NCBI RefSeq assembly: GCF_032854445.1
Contig: NC_088302.1
Coordinates: 15,373,338-15,437,337, forward strand
DNA length: 64,000 nt
Source of the DNA: Liolophura sinensis
Taxonomy: Eukaryota; Mollusca; Polyplacophora; Chitonida; Chitonidae
Direction: 5' to 3'
Part shown: positions 12,299 to 23,673 of the stretch, piece after piece
How the letters are laid out: every line of letters begins with the position of its first letter
Position numbering within the stretch: position 1 is the first letter of the stretch
The notes under the pieces: generated by a model
Told to the model about the DNA's origin: nothing
Seen by the model: only the letters and a program-made list of their open reading frames with translations
Databases searched by the model: none
Program-made: the position numbers and the translations under genes

Positions 12299-13019
12299 TA
12301 TCAGATAGCGCGACGTAAGCTGTGACGTAGACTTTACCCATTCACTCCATGAAGTGACATATGATAATACATAACTACTGCATGAGATATCAATTTGAGA
12401 TGGTTTACAACTATTTAGTTACGTGTAGCCGAAGGGTCATTTCACAAAGTGTTGTGGGGCCTGTATCATTTACGGACAACCACAGAGTATCAACGAGAGT
12501 ATCGCAAATTTTGTCACACAGGAGCTTACTGTCTCGGCCCAAACCGCATGCACCTCCTCAAATACATTTTTGTTGTTCATTATAGCGTTTAGTCAGCAGT
12601 TTCTAGAGAACAAATATCAGAGTCAGTGCAAAATTCTTTTAAAATTAATTAGATCTAATGATATATTTTTTTTCTCTAAATTTATTACACCTGAAGAATG
12701 TAAAGTTTGCTCCAACATCTTTCTCGCATACAAGGGGTGTTTTTTTTTCTGTTTTCTTTTATAAAATAAAGTAAAACTATTGAAACGCCGTGTTCAAGCC
12801 GAGGTGCTTTCTCTGACGTCCGCGATAAGTACTGCTTTCATCTTAGACACCACCGCGACAAAGTTGGAGCATAAAATCCAGCGACAGTCCAATGCCTAGA
12901 TCAGCCTCAGTGGTGCTTAGATTTATTTTCATTTGTTTCAGGATTGAGCATGAATCTAGTTGTACAATAATACTATTGTATATTTGTAAATAATTTAATA
13001 AGGGTCAAAATCACCAGCA

Positions 13020-13280
13020 CAACCCCTCCGGAGGCTCCGACCTGTGCTCCGACAACAGATAGTCCTGATGGTACATCTTATTTGGATCTATATCTCCTTT
13101 CACGCCGCCTTTACGACAAAAGGGATAATTTCAATTTTGATATTGTAAATTATCCTTATTTAGATAGCAATATACCAAAGGGTCCTGCATATGGTGTATA
13201 CATATCTCGCCTTGTAGCATTTGTCAGATCTTGCGTTAATTGTGATGACTTTCAAACTGTACCTAATACCGCTTAACCTG
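13020..13280 (+). pseudogene. Retroelement fragment with YGVYISRL motif (RT C-terminal region?)
   Basis: An open stretch encodes SRRLYDKRDNFNFDIVNYPY and then GPAYGVYISRLVAFVRSC. I recognise this type of sequence as a common downstream segment of invertebrate retroelement reverse transcriptases, but cannot name the clade with certainty. It ends at a stop shortly after CDDFQTVPNTA. A sister fragment lies at 21975-22260 (ANGPTYGVYKSRLLAFIRSC). No catalytic RT core is present, so it is a dead 3' fragment. Confidence 0.6.
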
Positions 13281-13660
13281 GGACTAGGGGCCGTAAAGGT
13301 AGCCATGCTAATTACATCAGCATTATGCCTTGATGAACAGTTGGAATTAAAGCGCCACTGAGATACTTGTTTAATTGTTATTTGAAATGGAACTCATTCA
13401 CGGACTACGAAATTGAACTTGATGTGGAATTCATGCCTGGAATATTCATTGTCTGCCCGGCATCATTAAAAACTGATTACCGTTTCTCTCTTCTGTGCTA
13501 CCGGCTTTATTTCTTATTTGTATAATTTTTTACATACCTTTGTCTTTGGGAGTTGTTTTGGAAATGGATCTTGCGATTATCGATGTGGAACGCCCTTTAC
13601 GGACTACGAATGGTATATGAATGTCGCACTTGACGCTTATATTTAAAGCTGGGCTATTGA
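13281..13660 (+). repeat. Dispersed repeat R4, 3' module of the retroelement
   Basis: Begins with 'cctgggactagggg' and 'aaagcgccactgagatac', both shared with 22305-22375, and continues with 'tcttgcgattatcgatgtgg', 'aacgccctttacggactac' and 'gaatggtat'. The latter part is present inverted at 19400-19640. The association with the YGVYISRL fragment at two loci suggests it is that retroelement's 3' end. Confidence 0.65.
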
Positions 13661-16380
13661 AACAGGGTCGCTGGTGTTCCTTGTAATTGTTGGTCAGTTG
13701 TACCAACAGTTCAAGCAGTGGAAGAAATATTCTCCCAATATGTCCAATTTCCGAGAAAACTGTATTTATCACTTGATCTTCACCGCCGAAGTCAACTTTT
13801 ATCTGCTACTGGCAACTGCTTAGACTATTAGGCGGAAAATACCTTCGACGTTAGAGAGCTAGAGTAAAGGTGACGTCACCTTGCCCTCGATAATGGAGAC
13901 GTGCTGAAGCTGTGTCAAGAAAAAGTATCACTAAACTTTTACTGGGCTGCAAAAAATCTGAAAAAAAAATGCTTAATGCCGGTTTAAGATACTTTGAATG
14001 GTAGTCCTTCAGTGGACATTAACATTAGTCAGGTGGTGTCTCTCACTTTAAAGAGCGAGTGACTATAATAATCTACATTCATAGTGAAAAATAGTGCTTT
14101 CTAGAAACCAGATTTATTGTAACTGTAGCAACAACTATTAAATGTCAAATATTATATTGACATTATCAATCAATCAATCATTGGGCTACACCCATATATG
14201 CACAAAAATAAACAACCACAATGATTGAAATGTACCTATATCCAGTTAAACTCTACTCATATATATATGAAATAATGAAGTATAATTTAAATCTTACTGT
14301 GTTTATGATGTTACTACTCCCTATGTATCTGCAGGTATGTTAAATGTTTAATTTGTTACATTACTACTTCTGGTGAAATGATCCACTCTTAGTTTTAATG
14401 GCACTCAATAGGTGTAAATTAACTAAAAACATTTTTATTATCTTTTAAAGGTGATGCTCCATTATCCTTCGTTCAAACCCTTTCAAACTTTAGACATTCA
14501 AATATCATGATTAATATACTTAATTGTCAATATATTGACCAGTTTTCATGGTCATACCTTGAGCAGTCTGTACGCAGGGTTAAAATGAAAACATAGCCTC
14601 AAAAATGACCCACATTGCATCAGCTTTTAGGTGTCATGAGTAGAGCACGCGCTGCACCCGTGTGACACGCGTCGTCTGGAAACATTTTCTGGCTCTAATG
14701 TCAAAGAAGTCCTCCTGCCATATAGGCAAAAGTTTTGCTGAATCAAGATGGTTTTCTCTACGGCGGACAAGGAATTGATCACGTTTTCAAGTAAAACAAG
14801 GTAGAACATTATTTTGAAACATGCGTTTTTGACTCTATTTTGATTTTGGTCCTATGAACACAAATCTTAAAGAATGAAATTGAAATTTACTTAGGACATA
14901 ATGGGTTTTGAGTGTGCAAATTTTTAGAAGCTGACGTCAGAGGGTTTCGGAGATATCGAGTGTCAAGTAGGGCCCATGTTTTCATGCCCACCCAATATAT
15001 ATCTTCATAGACAAAATACTACTATCAATATTTAAATATCAGTTTTGAGGCTGTAAGTTGTAAGTATTTTTAAAGTTTCTTCATCAACGGTGACGAAGTA
15101 TCGTTCATTGAGGACAATGTCTGTGTTTTCTTGTCGTCTCTCATTTCTGGGACAGAAAGCTACACAAAGATTTATGACGTAATTGAATACCGTGTTCTAT
15201 TTTGTGCCATATAGTTTATTGTTTTACATTCAGTAAATTTTGAATACATGAAATGGAGTAAGGGGCACATCCGCTCTGTATAAGTGAAGTACGAATTGTG
15301 TAATGCACGTATACCTTGTGCGTCTCTTTAGCTCGAGTCCGTATTTCTACTTTCATAGCCATCGAAAATAATAAAGGTACAGTTGAGCTACAAGGTCTAA
15401 TCCCGTGATAGGAATGTACACGTACGGGTAGCATCTGAAGCTTTAACAGAGACGGATCTAAAAAAATCTAGCTATTGCTTTCTGGACCTAACAAAAAATG
15501 GACCATCCATTATTACACATCTTTCAACACATAACCGACGACGTGGAGTGCAAGTCATTTCCGGAGACCGTACCATTGATTAACGCCCATAGAAAATGTA
15601 AGTTGCTTTTGCCTATATATTGTCTATTAGATACGGTATGTTTTATTCTGCATGTGGCAAGATCAAAATCCAAATAGTTATTTCTTACAACCCTTAGTGC
15701 ACATCAACAACACATCTGTCTTATATTATTATTGTAGTATAGGCCAGGAAAAGAATGCCATCAGAAGTTCAAAAAATTCTCGTTTTTGACCTACTAGCAT
15801 TTGTCAATGTGTACATTTTTTTCTGTGTACAGATGGGAGTATTTGAAACGGAAATCTACATTTCTCGATTCCCAGTATGTCTCTGATCTGCACTGTATAC
15901 AACTTTCTCCTTCTCTAATATGTGTATTCTGGAAATACTTTAAATGATACATTCCAAATGAATTATTGTAACCAAAATGAAACATACTTTCTTAAATTCA
16001 TTGAAAAATCTGCCACTGTGATGTTGATTATTATGATAGCTCTATTTCGTATTTTTAGCAGATACCATGGAAAAGAGTTCTTTAGCTATGCTCCTCATCG
16101 TCAGATAGACCTACACATGCTTGTTAGACTTGCCCTTTGGCCACAGGTAGAGGTTTCGGTGAGCAATTTTAAAGAAAGGAAGTCTGCCAATCAGATGTTT
16201 TCCTTGTTTATATGCAATGAAAACGTGTATTTCTGTCTTAAAATTATTACCTTCTTGTCTTCTTTTGGGTTAGTCAACCAGAATTATCCATGCACGATAC
16301 TCAGTAGAAGTCCTGATATCAGATCGTGATGTTCTACAACTATTAAACATGTGGAGAAGATGCTAGTCTGATATCTGCTG
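13661..16380. other. Spacer, no gene recognised
   Basis: Mostly AT-rich sequence; an (aatc)n run lies near 14168. The open frame near 15922-16329 (about 135 codons) has no ATG context, motif or exon evidence that I trust. No first exon for lectin copy A was found here. Confidence 0.35.
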
Positions 16381-16768
16381 TTTAGTCCTCAGTATCTCTG
16401 ATTTATCAGACTGGTCTAGTCCTCAGTATCTCTGATTTACCTGACTGGCCTAGTCCTCAGTACCTCTGATTTACCTGACTGGTCTAATCCTCAGTATCTC
16501 TGATTTACCTGACCGGTCTAACCCTCAGTATCACTGATTTACCTGACCGGTTTAGTCCTCAGTATCTCTGATTTACCTGACTGGTCTAATCCTCAGTATC
16601 TCTGATTTACCTGACTGGTTTAGTCCTTAGTATCTCTGATTTACCTGACTGGTCTTGTTCTCAGTATCTCTGATTTACCTGACTGGTTTAGTCCTCAGTA
16701 TCTCTGATTGACCTGACTGGTTTAGTCCTCAGTATCTTTGTTTTATCTGATTGGTCTAGTCCTCAGTA
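16381..16768. repeat. Minisatellite, 34-bp period, about 11 copies
   Basis: Unit approximately 'agtcctcagtatctctg' plus 'atttacctgactggtct'. The first two units start 34 bp apart (16387, 16421) and the array continues with scattered substitutions up to about 16768. Non-coding. Confidence 0.93.
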
Positions 16769-17557
16769 AATGAAATTCGTGGCTCATCAGAACAGCTTTA
16801 AAAATTGAATAGCCTGGGTAAAGAAATAGAGGTAGATAAAGAGAGAAGCAAGATAGCATTTCTTTTAGCGGTAAAATTACAAGTAATATCAAGAAATCCA
16901 ATTATTTAAAAATATTTTTCTAGCGTAATCTGAACTTTGAAAAGTTGCTAAGTTTGATTTCATTTATTTGAGAGAACAGTGAACACTGATCACGCGACTT
17001 CTGAAGTATGCTGGAAAGTGAAAATTCGTGAATATACCGTCAAATAACAATGAAATAAAAATAAAGGTAATAATATTAATGATTTCTATATCTGTTGCCA
17101 TCTTAAGTTTATATTTTGTGTTACATGTCACCATCTAGTTTCCGATTCTGGTTTCTAATTTATACGTTAAAATATGTTTAAACTAATCCACCTTAGAAAA
17201 TTGATTTAAGCCATTTCTTGGTAAGAAAATAAAATTAAAAAAACAATTTTTACATTTTTCAATAATTTAAACATTTTTTGAACACAACTATCTCTTTGTT
17301 GGCCTTTATTTCAGACACACACATAATTTTTACTTGATCCACACTTTACACAGACAGAACAAAGGCTATTATGACCTCCGGTAAAATCCCCCATGTCTGT
17401 CGGGGATTTCTCATAAAGGTCATTGAGGTTTGCAATCCTCTGTAAACAGAATGTCACCAATGAAGGCCATTGTCTGCCAGTGGTGTTATCTGCGTCGCAC
17501 TGTCTTGTTATGGTTTGGTACCACACTTCGTACGATCGTGTCAACGAGGTTCAGGAG

Positions 17558-17782
17558 TAAACATAAGCGCTAAAAACAGAATTTAAGAAAATTACAACAC
17601 ATTATTTGTATACATAGGAAAGACATTTTACCTCCTATAACCAGGATTTGCCTGTATCACCCAACCCGACGTTTAGTAAGTAAGAGACAAACTTTGCCAA
17701 GTGTAAGGTAAAAATGTTAACCCCAATAATCGGTTAGTAGACATGTGACTTCCAGCAAATTACAGCTAAGACGAATTAAGCA
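17558..17782 (+). repeat. Block duplicated at 37085-37300
   Basis: Contains 'ctaaaaacagaattta', 'ttagtaagtaagagacaaac', 'aagtgtaag' and 'cggttagtagacatgtgac', all in the same order at 37085-37300. In lectin copy B the block follows the last CTLD exon; here it precedes the first CTLD exon of copy A. This implies that another CTLD copy once ended just upstream (near 17520-17560). Confidence 0.85.
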
Positions 17783-18088
17783 ATCACGCTAGTACTGGAG
17801 GCGACAATTTTTGTGATAATGTATACACTGTAGTTCTTACTGAACAAACACCAGTGAAGCTTTCTCTGCATGGTCCACAGTTTCTATTCAGACCTTGCAA
17901 ATATTCATAAACTGATGAATACGAGTGCTTAAACCCAAAGGCTGATTTTTATCCTGAACTTTGAAAAATGTGAATATCTGCTCCTCTCTTGAAATTTGAT
18001 CTTAATGACACGGCTATGTTTTTAATGAACGCTTTTCACCATCGATAGTCGAGATGAAACAATTGTACACTTTTGTTGTACTTAACAG

Positions 18089-18331
18089 ATGTCCGAGTGA
18101 GTGGGACTAACTCTTACGAATGTAAACCGTGGGCAGTTGAAGGTATGGACGAACCGCACTACTCAATCAATGAGAGATGTTACATAAAATCTACCTTCAA
18201 CTTAACTTTGGCGGAAGAGAGGGAGCTCATGCCGACTCAGTGGTCCGAGAGCACCGTATACCTTAACAAATATAACTGTGTTTTTACTGGCCTCATCTGG
18301 AATTCTACCTTTGGGTGGAAGTGGATCGGTG
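18089..18331 (+). CDS. Copy A, CTLD exon 1
   Basis: Acceptor cttaacag, phase 1; donor GTGAGT after WKWIGG (phase 1). It encodes SYECKPWAVEG, CYIKSTFNLT, then NCVFTGLIWNSTFGWKW, colinear with exon 1 of copy B. The exon is 21 nt shorter than in B because the segment equal to FCSNNGGYLF is lost, removing the cysteine that normally pairs with one near the CTLD end. Confidence 0.82.
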
Positions 18332-18465
18332 GTGAGTTTAGTTAGAAGTGGCTATGTTGTGAGCGTGGTTGGTAATGGCTGGATGGTGAGTTTTGGAAGT
18401 TGCTAGGTTGTAAGCGTGGTTGGTAATGGCTAGATGGTGAGTTTTGGAAGTGGCTAGGTTGTTAA
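18332..18465 (+). repeat. 27/24-bp array derived from the exon-intron junction (copy A)
   Basis: Five units, each opening with GTGAGY or GTAAGY and ending in a relic of TGG-x-TGG-CTA-GAT-G, with lengths 27, 27, 24, 27 and 24. The unit corresponds to the codons for GWKWLDG plus the 5' splice site of exon 1. The array runs directly into sequence homologous to exon 2. Confidence 0.85.
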
Positions 18466-18724
18466 ACCTGTAAAGCAGTCCTTGCAGTCTTGCGCGGCCA
18501 TCTTCCAAACACCATTTCCTGAAGATCCCGAAAAGATGCTGTTGGTCTGGGGGGGGGGGGGGGGGTGGTCTGAACGGACATGCGAAAGCAAACTGGGATT
18601 TATATGTGAATACGGTCGGTCTGAACGGACATGCGAAAGCAAACTGGGATTTATATGTGAATACGGTCGGTCTGAACGGACATGTGAAAGCAAACTGGGA
18701 TTTATATGTGAATACGGTCGGTAG
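18461..18724 (+). CDS. Copy A, CTLD C-terminal segment with triplicated 51-bp end
   Basis: Encodes VVKPVKQSLQSCAAIF (compare VRPVNNSSLPCATIC in copy B), a poly-Gly stretch from a G run at 18549-18565, then SERTCESKLGFICEYGR three times in tandem (about 18567-18719, exact 51-bp step). The repeats keep frame and reach TAG at 18722-18724. In B the corresponding exon leaves by a donor at GAATACG|GTCAGT, and GTCGGT is found at the same place here, repeated in each unit. The acceptor is unclear. Confidence 0.65.
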   Translation, partial: VKPVKQSLQSCAAIFQTPFPEDPEKMLLVWGGGGGWSERTCESKLGFICEYGRSERTCESKLGFICEYGRSERTCESKLGFICEYGR

Positions 18725-18900
18725 TCCATAACCCCTTAATCTTAACCTTTACAAAATGCTCTTGAATTGTGCTTATCACTTTGAAACGACTTCCTGTAAT
18801 GCTTTATGTCATCATCTATGGCTTGATCACTATATGCACTCGAAACAATTACCATTGCATGCGGTTATGCTTATTATATATACCGCATCTATTACCTTCG

Positions 18901-19035
18901 TACGTGGAAGGACTACCAGCAATCTGCGGATGGTCGCGGGTTTCCCCCGGGCCCTGTCCGGTTTCCTCCCACCATACTGCTGTCCGTCGTCATAAAAGTG
19001 AAATATTCTTCAGTACTGCGTAAAACACCAATCAG
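18901..19035 (+). mobile_element. SINE, 5'-truncated
   Basis: Core (ctgcggatggtcgcgggttt, then cggtttcctcccaccatact) and 'gcgtaaaacaccaatcag'. The tRNA-like head is absent. It lies in the presumed intron of copy A. Confidence 0.85.
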
Positions 19036-19389
19036 AAAAAATCTATTATTTTAATTTGTTTACTTCATTAAAATACCTTACTTACCATACCACTTACACA
19101 TAAAGACCAGATGTTCCAAAGAAGAGGACCTCTTTAAGGAAAGAAAGAACAATGGGTAAGAAACATGGCGAGAAAAGTTCTTCCCCCATTCTACCAAGTG
19201 TCGTAAAGTTTCGTCGGCGTAACCAATTTGGGGTTCACGTAGATTGGACTACGCCACATTAATCTGCCCTATCTTCACGTATGTATTTCTTGGCTGGTAT
19301 AGCAATTATAAAGTCTGTAGGCGGTATTGTTTCATCGTATTTATTTTTTTCACACATGTTTGTCTACCTCCTGGTCTGTCTGTTTGACG

Positions 19390-19775
19390 GTGGGTATGAA
19401 TATAAGCGTCATGTCCGACATTCGAATACCATTCGTAGTCCGTAAAGGGCGTTCCAAGTCGATAATCGCAAGATCTATTTCCATGACAACGTTTAACACT
19501 AGCTCCCAAAGACAAAGGTATCCAAGAAATTATACAAACACGAAATAAAGCCGGTAACACACAAGAGAGAAGCGGCCATCAGTTTTCCATGATGCCGGAC
19601 AGATAGTGGATATTCCAGGCATGAATTCCATTTCAATGTTCAAATTCGAAGACCGCGGAAACCCACGGTTGTCCACGTAGGAAGCTATGCGTCGTTTTCG
19701 GGAAGTGGCCTTACGATTATTGACCTGGAACGTCCATACTGGGTGATAGCTGGTATACGAGTGGGTAGCTTTTAA
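19390..19775 (-). repeat. Dispersed repeat R4, inverted copy
   Basis: Reverse complement of the 13395-13650 sequence (ccattcgtagtccgtaaagg, ataaagccggtaacacacaa, gaattccatttcaa). A further fragment at 19680-19775 carries 'ttattgacctggaacgtcc' on the + strand. Open frames here derive from the retroelement. Confidence 0.7.
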
Positions 19776-20080
19776 ATCACTCCGTTGATAATTAGCGTTA
19801 TTAGAAGAAAAGTGAAAGTTTGCGTTTGCAAGAATACATTCTGGAGTCGGTTTCACAAAAAGTCTAAGAACCAAGAATGAACCGTTTATTCAGTTAATGG
19901 ACTAGCAATTTTGTTTCACCCGTTCAACAAAAAAATATTTGACTAATTTCAGCATTGGGGATATGGCACTGAATCCACTCTGAGTACGCATGTTGTAGAA
20001 GCCCTTGGCCAATCACTAACGCTGAAAGCCAAGTGATAATTGGCCGTCATGTCAAAAAACCCTATTAGCTCTCGATTGTC

Positions 20081-20533
20081 GGCCTCGGACCCCCATTAAT
20101 TTTCCATAAGCGACAATGTTAACGTCTAGCGCTGTAGCTCAGTCCCAAACATTCCGTGGCCAATAAGCCTTGGTGCATACCTGGCCCAGCCTGTGAGAAA
20201 GAAGCCATAAAAATCTTGACATAGGTTGACCGTCAAAATCTGGACCTTTCCATGCCGGCAGCTGTGAGGCGTGCCTAGCAACGCCAAGGGGACGTCACTC
20301 GCAGCCTCATCACTACCTTACACCTTGTGTCCTCTCACCCAGAATTTCAAACTTTCATCAATAAAGCTCATACCTCCTCAAAGTTTAGACAGTTTCCAGC
20401 ATTTTAATACCAAGCATGCACCTGTGCACCAAAAATGGACGCCTGGGAGCAAAAAAAGACTTTATACCCTAAAATTCACAGAATTACAATCGTCCCTGCC
20501 GAAAAACGGAAGTTGTAATGGGGGTCTGTGTCC
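20081..20533. mobile_element. TIR element 'R3', copy B (about 453 bp)
   Basis: Left end GGCCTCGGACCCCCATTA; right end complement GGACACAGACCCCCATTA, with TA immediately outside the right end. The interior is colinear with copy C (34338) along its length. No coding capacity longer than chance. Confidence 0.82.
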
Positions 20534-20892
20534 TATCACACCAGCCAACTTTTTTCAAAATCAATAATTTTTGCACCACATAATTCCTGACACTTCTGAA
20601 CCTCACAGGCAAAATTAGGGCTTGATACATGCAGAAACTTTGGAGTTGGATGAATTCAAGTTGGGGTACCCCCATCTTGGACATGTGTCTTTTTTTCAGG
20701 GTAAAATACTCTGAAGGGTAAACTTTGAAGCTTTGCAGTGCATATACCGTTCAAGATATCTCCATCAGGTCAACTGCTTTGGAAAGACAAGATGTTTATC
20801 TGCAAGAAAAGTTAAAAAAATCACATTGACAGAGCACTTTAGACAAAAGCAACCATTTAGAGAAATATACATTTTTAAGAAGACTTTTCTAC

Positions 20893-21128
20893 TCACAGCA
20901 GCTTCGTAATGACCCAGGAGTCTCTCACCAATGCGGTCGCTGTGAGTTCAAGTCCAGCTCACGCTGGCTTTCTCTCCGGCCGTATGTGGGAAGGTCTTTC
21001 AGCTACCTGCGGATGGTCGTGGGTTTCCCCCGGGTTCTGCCCGGTTTTCACCCACCATAATGCTGGCCGCCATTGTATAAGTGAAATATTCTTGAGTACG
21101 GCGTAAAACACCAATCAAAAAAAAAAAT
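20893..21128 (+). mobile_element. SINE, nearly full length
   Basis: Starts within the tRNA-like head (gcttcgtaatgacccaggag), carries a box B-like gagttcaagtcc, the core and 'acggcgtaaaacaccaatc', and ends in an A run. Confidence 0.9.
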
Positions 21129-21449
21129 CAGAGCAGCTTTAAATATCAAAGTTACAAGCCAAAAGTGTCAAAGCATACATCAAAATATAGGTAATTTATC
21201 TGACAATTAATTGTCAAAATATAAGACATTTACTTTAGCAACTACGTGAAAAAAATTAACTGACAGTGTGGTAGGGGGTATCAAAGCGGATTGTCACAAT
21301 TTTGGAACAATCATTTGTGACCAAAATCAAAGCAAGAATAATGCCTCAAGGTGATGAAGACCTACTCACAGGCACTTTTTCAGTGGACAGGACTTAAGAA
21401 AAGACTAGTATCCCAGTTCCCCACTGAATAACATGATGAAACCCTTTAA

Positions 21450-21490
21450 ATGACCACCCAGTTAGGCACCCCCCCCCCCCCTCCGCCGCC
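21450..21490. repeat. C-rich tract
   Basis: A run of twelve or more C residues followed by ccgccgccctcc. A simple-sequence tract that produces a spurious Pro-rich open frame. Confidence 0.7.
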
Positions 21491-21609
21491 CTCCTCTCCC
21501 ATGACTGCTGATTGGCTGACCAGCTCACCATGCAAAAACCTCCCAGCACCATTGCTGTTGTCTCACAGCAGGTTATTACTCCGCACAGTCACATCAAAGG
21601 GTGTCACAT

Positions 21610-21721
21610 TGGCATCCAAAAATGGACGCCTGGGTGCAAAAAAAGACTTTATACCCTAAAATTCACAGAACTACAATCGTCCCTACCGAAAAACGGAAGT
21701 TGTAATGGGGGTTCTGTGTCC
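21610..21721. mobile_element. TIR element 'R3', right-end fragment (copy D)
   Basis: Matches the last 110 bp of copies B and C ('aaaatggacgcctggg', 'actttataccctaaaattca', 'gaaaaacggaagttgtaat') up to the terminal TGTGTCC. Confidence 0.8.
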
Positions 21722-21974
21722 TGTCAGTGTGGTTTCGAACAGTGGACAGGAGTCAAGAGTTAAACTGATGCTTTTAGAATCACACATTTATGGACAGGGA
21801 CCTGAGAACGGCTGCCCGTTACGTCACAGTTTGGCAGAATACTGCAGTAACTTGTCAGGGTGACCTGGCAAGAGAACCGCCTCAGGAGAATCCTTGCTTG
21901 AAGAAAAATACCGTGACTTTGCATTATTTATTATACATCTTGTCTGGACCTATGTAAAGATCACACGGTTTCCT

Positions 21975-22660
21975 CTGTCGCAGACTTACGACAAGAGGGA
22001 AAGTTTCACTTTTCACATTGTAAATCTTTAGTAATCCTTCAGTGCAGTCATTAGTAATCCTTACTTGGACAGCAATTTAGCGAACGGTCCTACATACGGC
22101 GTGTACAAATCTCGCCTTTTAGCATTTATAAGATCCTGTAAGTTGTGTGACGATTGCAATCAACGTCACAAGTTATTAGTAAAAAAAATTAGCGTCAAGG
22201 TTATTCCATCAAGCGCCTTCATTCCAAGTTTTACAAAGAGTTTAATTCTCTTGTAAGTAAATACGGAGAGATTATCCAGAATCTGTGTTGTGTCTGATTT
22301 CGAATAACCCGGGACTAGGGGATTACCACGCTGGAAACATGAACAGTTGTAATCAAAGCGCAACTGAGATACATATTTTGTTATCGACAACTGATATTCT
22401 AGCATGGTACACGATTTGAATACTGATTTCAATCAGTCGCCTAGAACATACCTTGCGTCTTTGAGACATCAATGGAAAATCAATCAGCTGACTGCTTCCC
22501 TGTGCTCGTCACCATCCTATTTTCGTACTTCAGATACTTTCTCAGTTCATCGGTGGTTTGTGTTATACGTCGTTTTGGAGAATTGGCCTAGCCACTATTG
22601 ACCTAGAACGTCCTTATTGGTTGACGGCTGGTATACGAATGTCTGTTTCAACGCATAGAT
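21975..22660 (+). pseudogene. Second retroelement 3' fragment (YGVYKSRL) plus R4 module
   Basis: A degraded reading frame (YLDSNLANGPTYGVYKSRLL, then RHKLLVKK) is followed by 'cccgggactaggggattacc', 'aaagcgcaactgagatac' and 'attggcctagccactattga', in the same order as 13080-13660. Stops and frame changes show that it is dead. Confidence 0.6.
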
Positions 22661-23207
22661 TCTTAAAGCACATAAATGCTCACAAGCCATATCCACGCAT
22701 CCGTAGTTGTTTTCTCGTTTCCACTTCATTTTATGTTGTGAGAATCACATGTATCGTAGGTTCTTATCAAACTGTGCTAAAAGGAAAGTGAAAATTTATT
22801 GTCACGTCGGTAGGTGAGTGGTGCATTTGATGGGTTGGAGTGGAGGTCATAAGCACAGTCACTTTTTAATCATTTATAGATTGTTAAAGATATATTTATG
22901 TTTTGGTTTCACTTTTAACACTTTTACTGTCATTTTTTCTCTAACGCTGGGTCAAAGTGCAAAAAGACGTAATTTAAAATTTGCATAGTGTTCCTCACAT
23001 TTCTTCAACGGCAAAATATATAGTGCCTTTATAAGCTCGAGTATTATATGAAATACTATGAGAGCAATGCCTTTTATTTTATTTTTTACAGCATAACGAG
23101 TTTCTTGGGCAAAAGTTTGACAGTGACTTCGATGGGGTCATTGCCCTCTCTGCTAAAGCGAAGTATCAAGTGTCCCTGGCCTTTACTTTTGTAAACACCG
23201 GACTTAC

Positions 23208-23345
23208 AGTGCCGGACCTGCGCATGGTCGTAGGTGTTCCCCAGGCTGTGCTCGGTTTCCACTCACCATAATGCTGGCCGCCGTCGTATAAGTGAAATAT
23301 TCTTGAGTATGGCGTAAAACACCAATCTAATAAATAAATAAATAC
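23208..23345 (+). mobile_element. SINE, 5'-truncated
   Basis: Core ('ataatgctggccgccgtcgt', 'gtgaaatattcttgagta') followed by an (AAAT)n tail. It sits about 100 bp upstream of the PAN exon of copy A, within the intron. Confidence 0.88.
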
Positions 23346-23445
23346 AGTGCCGGAAAAATCGTGTACTTTGTTAATACATTCAACATTTTTTAAACCCCAC
23401 CGTCTGACTGGGGATATGTCATTACTTGTTTTACTTACTCTACAG

Positions 23446-23673
23446 GTTTCCGGATAGAATCTTCGACCCGAGTTATGGCTAAGCCGGATATGGAAACCCA
23501 GGCATTCTCCAACATTATGTGTGCACGAGACTGTCAAAAGCGACTAAATCCATGCGTTGTTCTGAATTACCATCGACCAACACTTACCTGTATAGGCTTT
23601 TTGTCCATGGGGGTGTTATCTGAAAGCAAAATGCAAAAGGGGCTGGGATACCCTTGTGGCATTTGAGATCTAG
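23446..23673 (+). CDS. Copy A, PAN/apple-like exon
   Basis: The acceptor tactctacag opens in phase 1 with FRIESSTRVMAKPDMETQAF, then CARDCQKRLNPC and CIGF. The C-x3-C-x6-C spacing with a later Cys fits the core of PAN/apple domains (secreted protein-binding modules). Compared with copy B there is one extra base in a G run near 23639-23642: the current frame stops at 23664-23666 with GLGYPCGI, while the frame matching copy B's tail (GW-TLVA) would stop at 23671-23673. Confidence 0.72.

Larger units (their letters stand above)
18089..23673 (+). pseudogene. CTLD-PAN gene, copy A (altered, possibly decaying)
   Basis: Paralogue of copy B: CTLD exon 1 (18089-18331), a second CTLD segment (about 18461-18724) and a PAN exon (23446-23673), all with phase-1 borders compatible with splicing. 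Neither a signal-peptide exon nor the linker exon of copy B was found. Differences from B: nine codons, including a conserved CTLD cysteine, are missing from exon 1; the exon 2 acceptor region has been replaced by 27-bp array sequence; the last 17 codons of the CTLD are triplicated; a 17-base G run lies in the same exon; and one extra base in the PAN exon shifts the C-terminus. It may be a pseudogene or a rapidly changing family member. Confidence 0.7.

Noticed and set aside
15922-16329. 135-codon open frame as a gene
   Set aside because: No motif, no supported exon borders, AT-rich composition like the surrounding spacer.
16381-16768. Regular 34-bp repeats resembling a CRISPR or a coding repeat
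   Set aside because: Continuous degenerate tandem units, no spacers, not a multiple of three.
17311-17544. - strand frame with several Cys (CSVCVKCG)
   Set aside because: No clear exon borders or family match; the right part overlaps what looks like a decayed + strand CTLD end.
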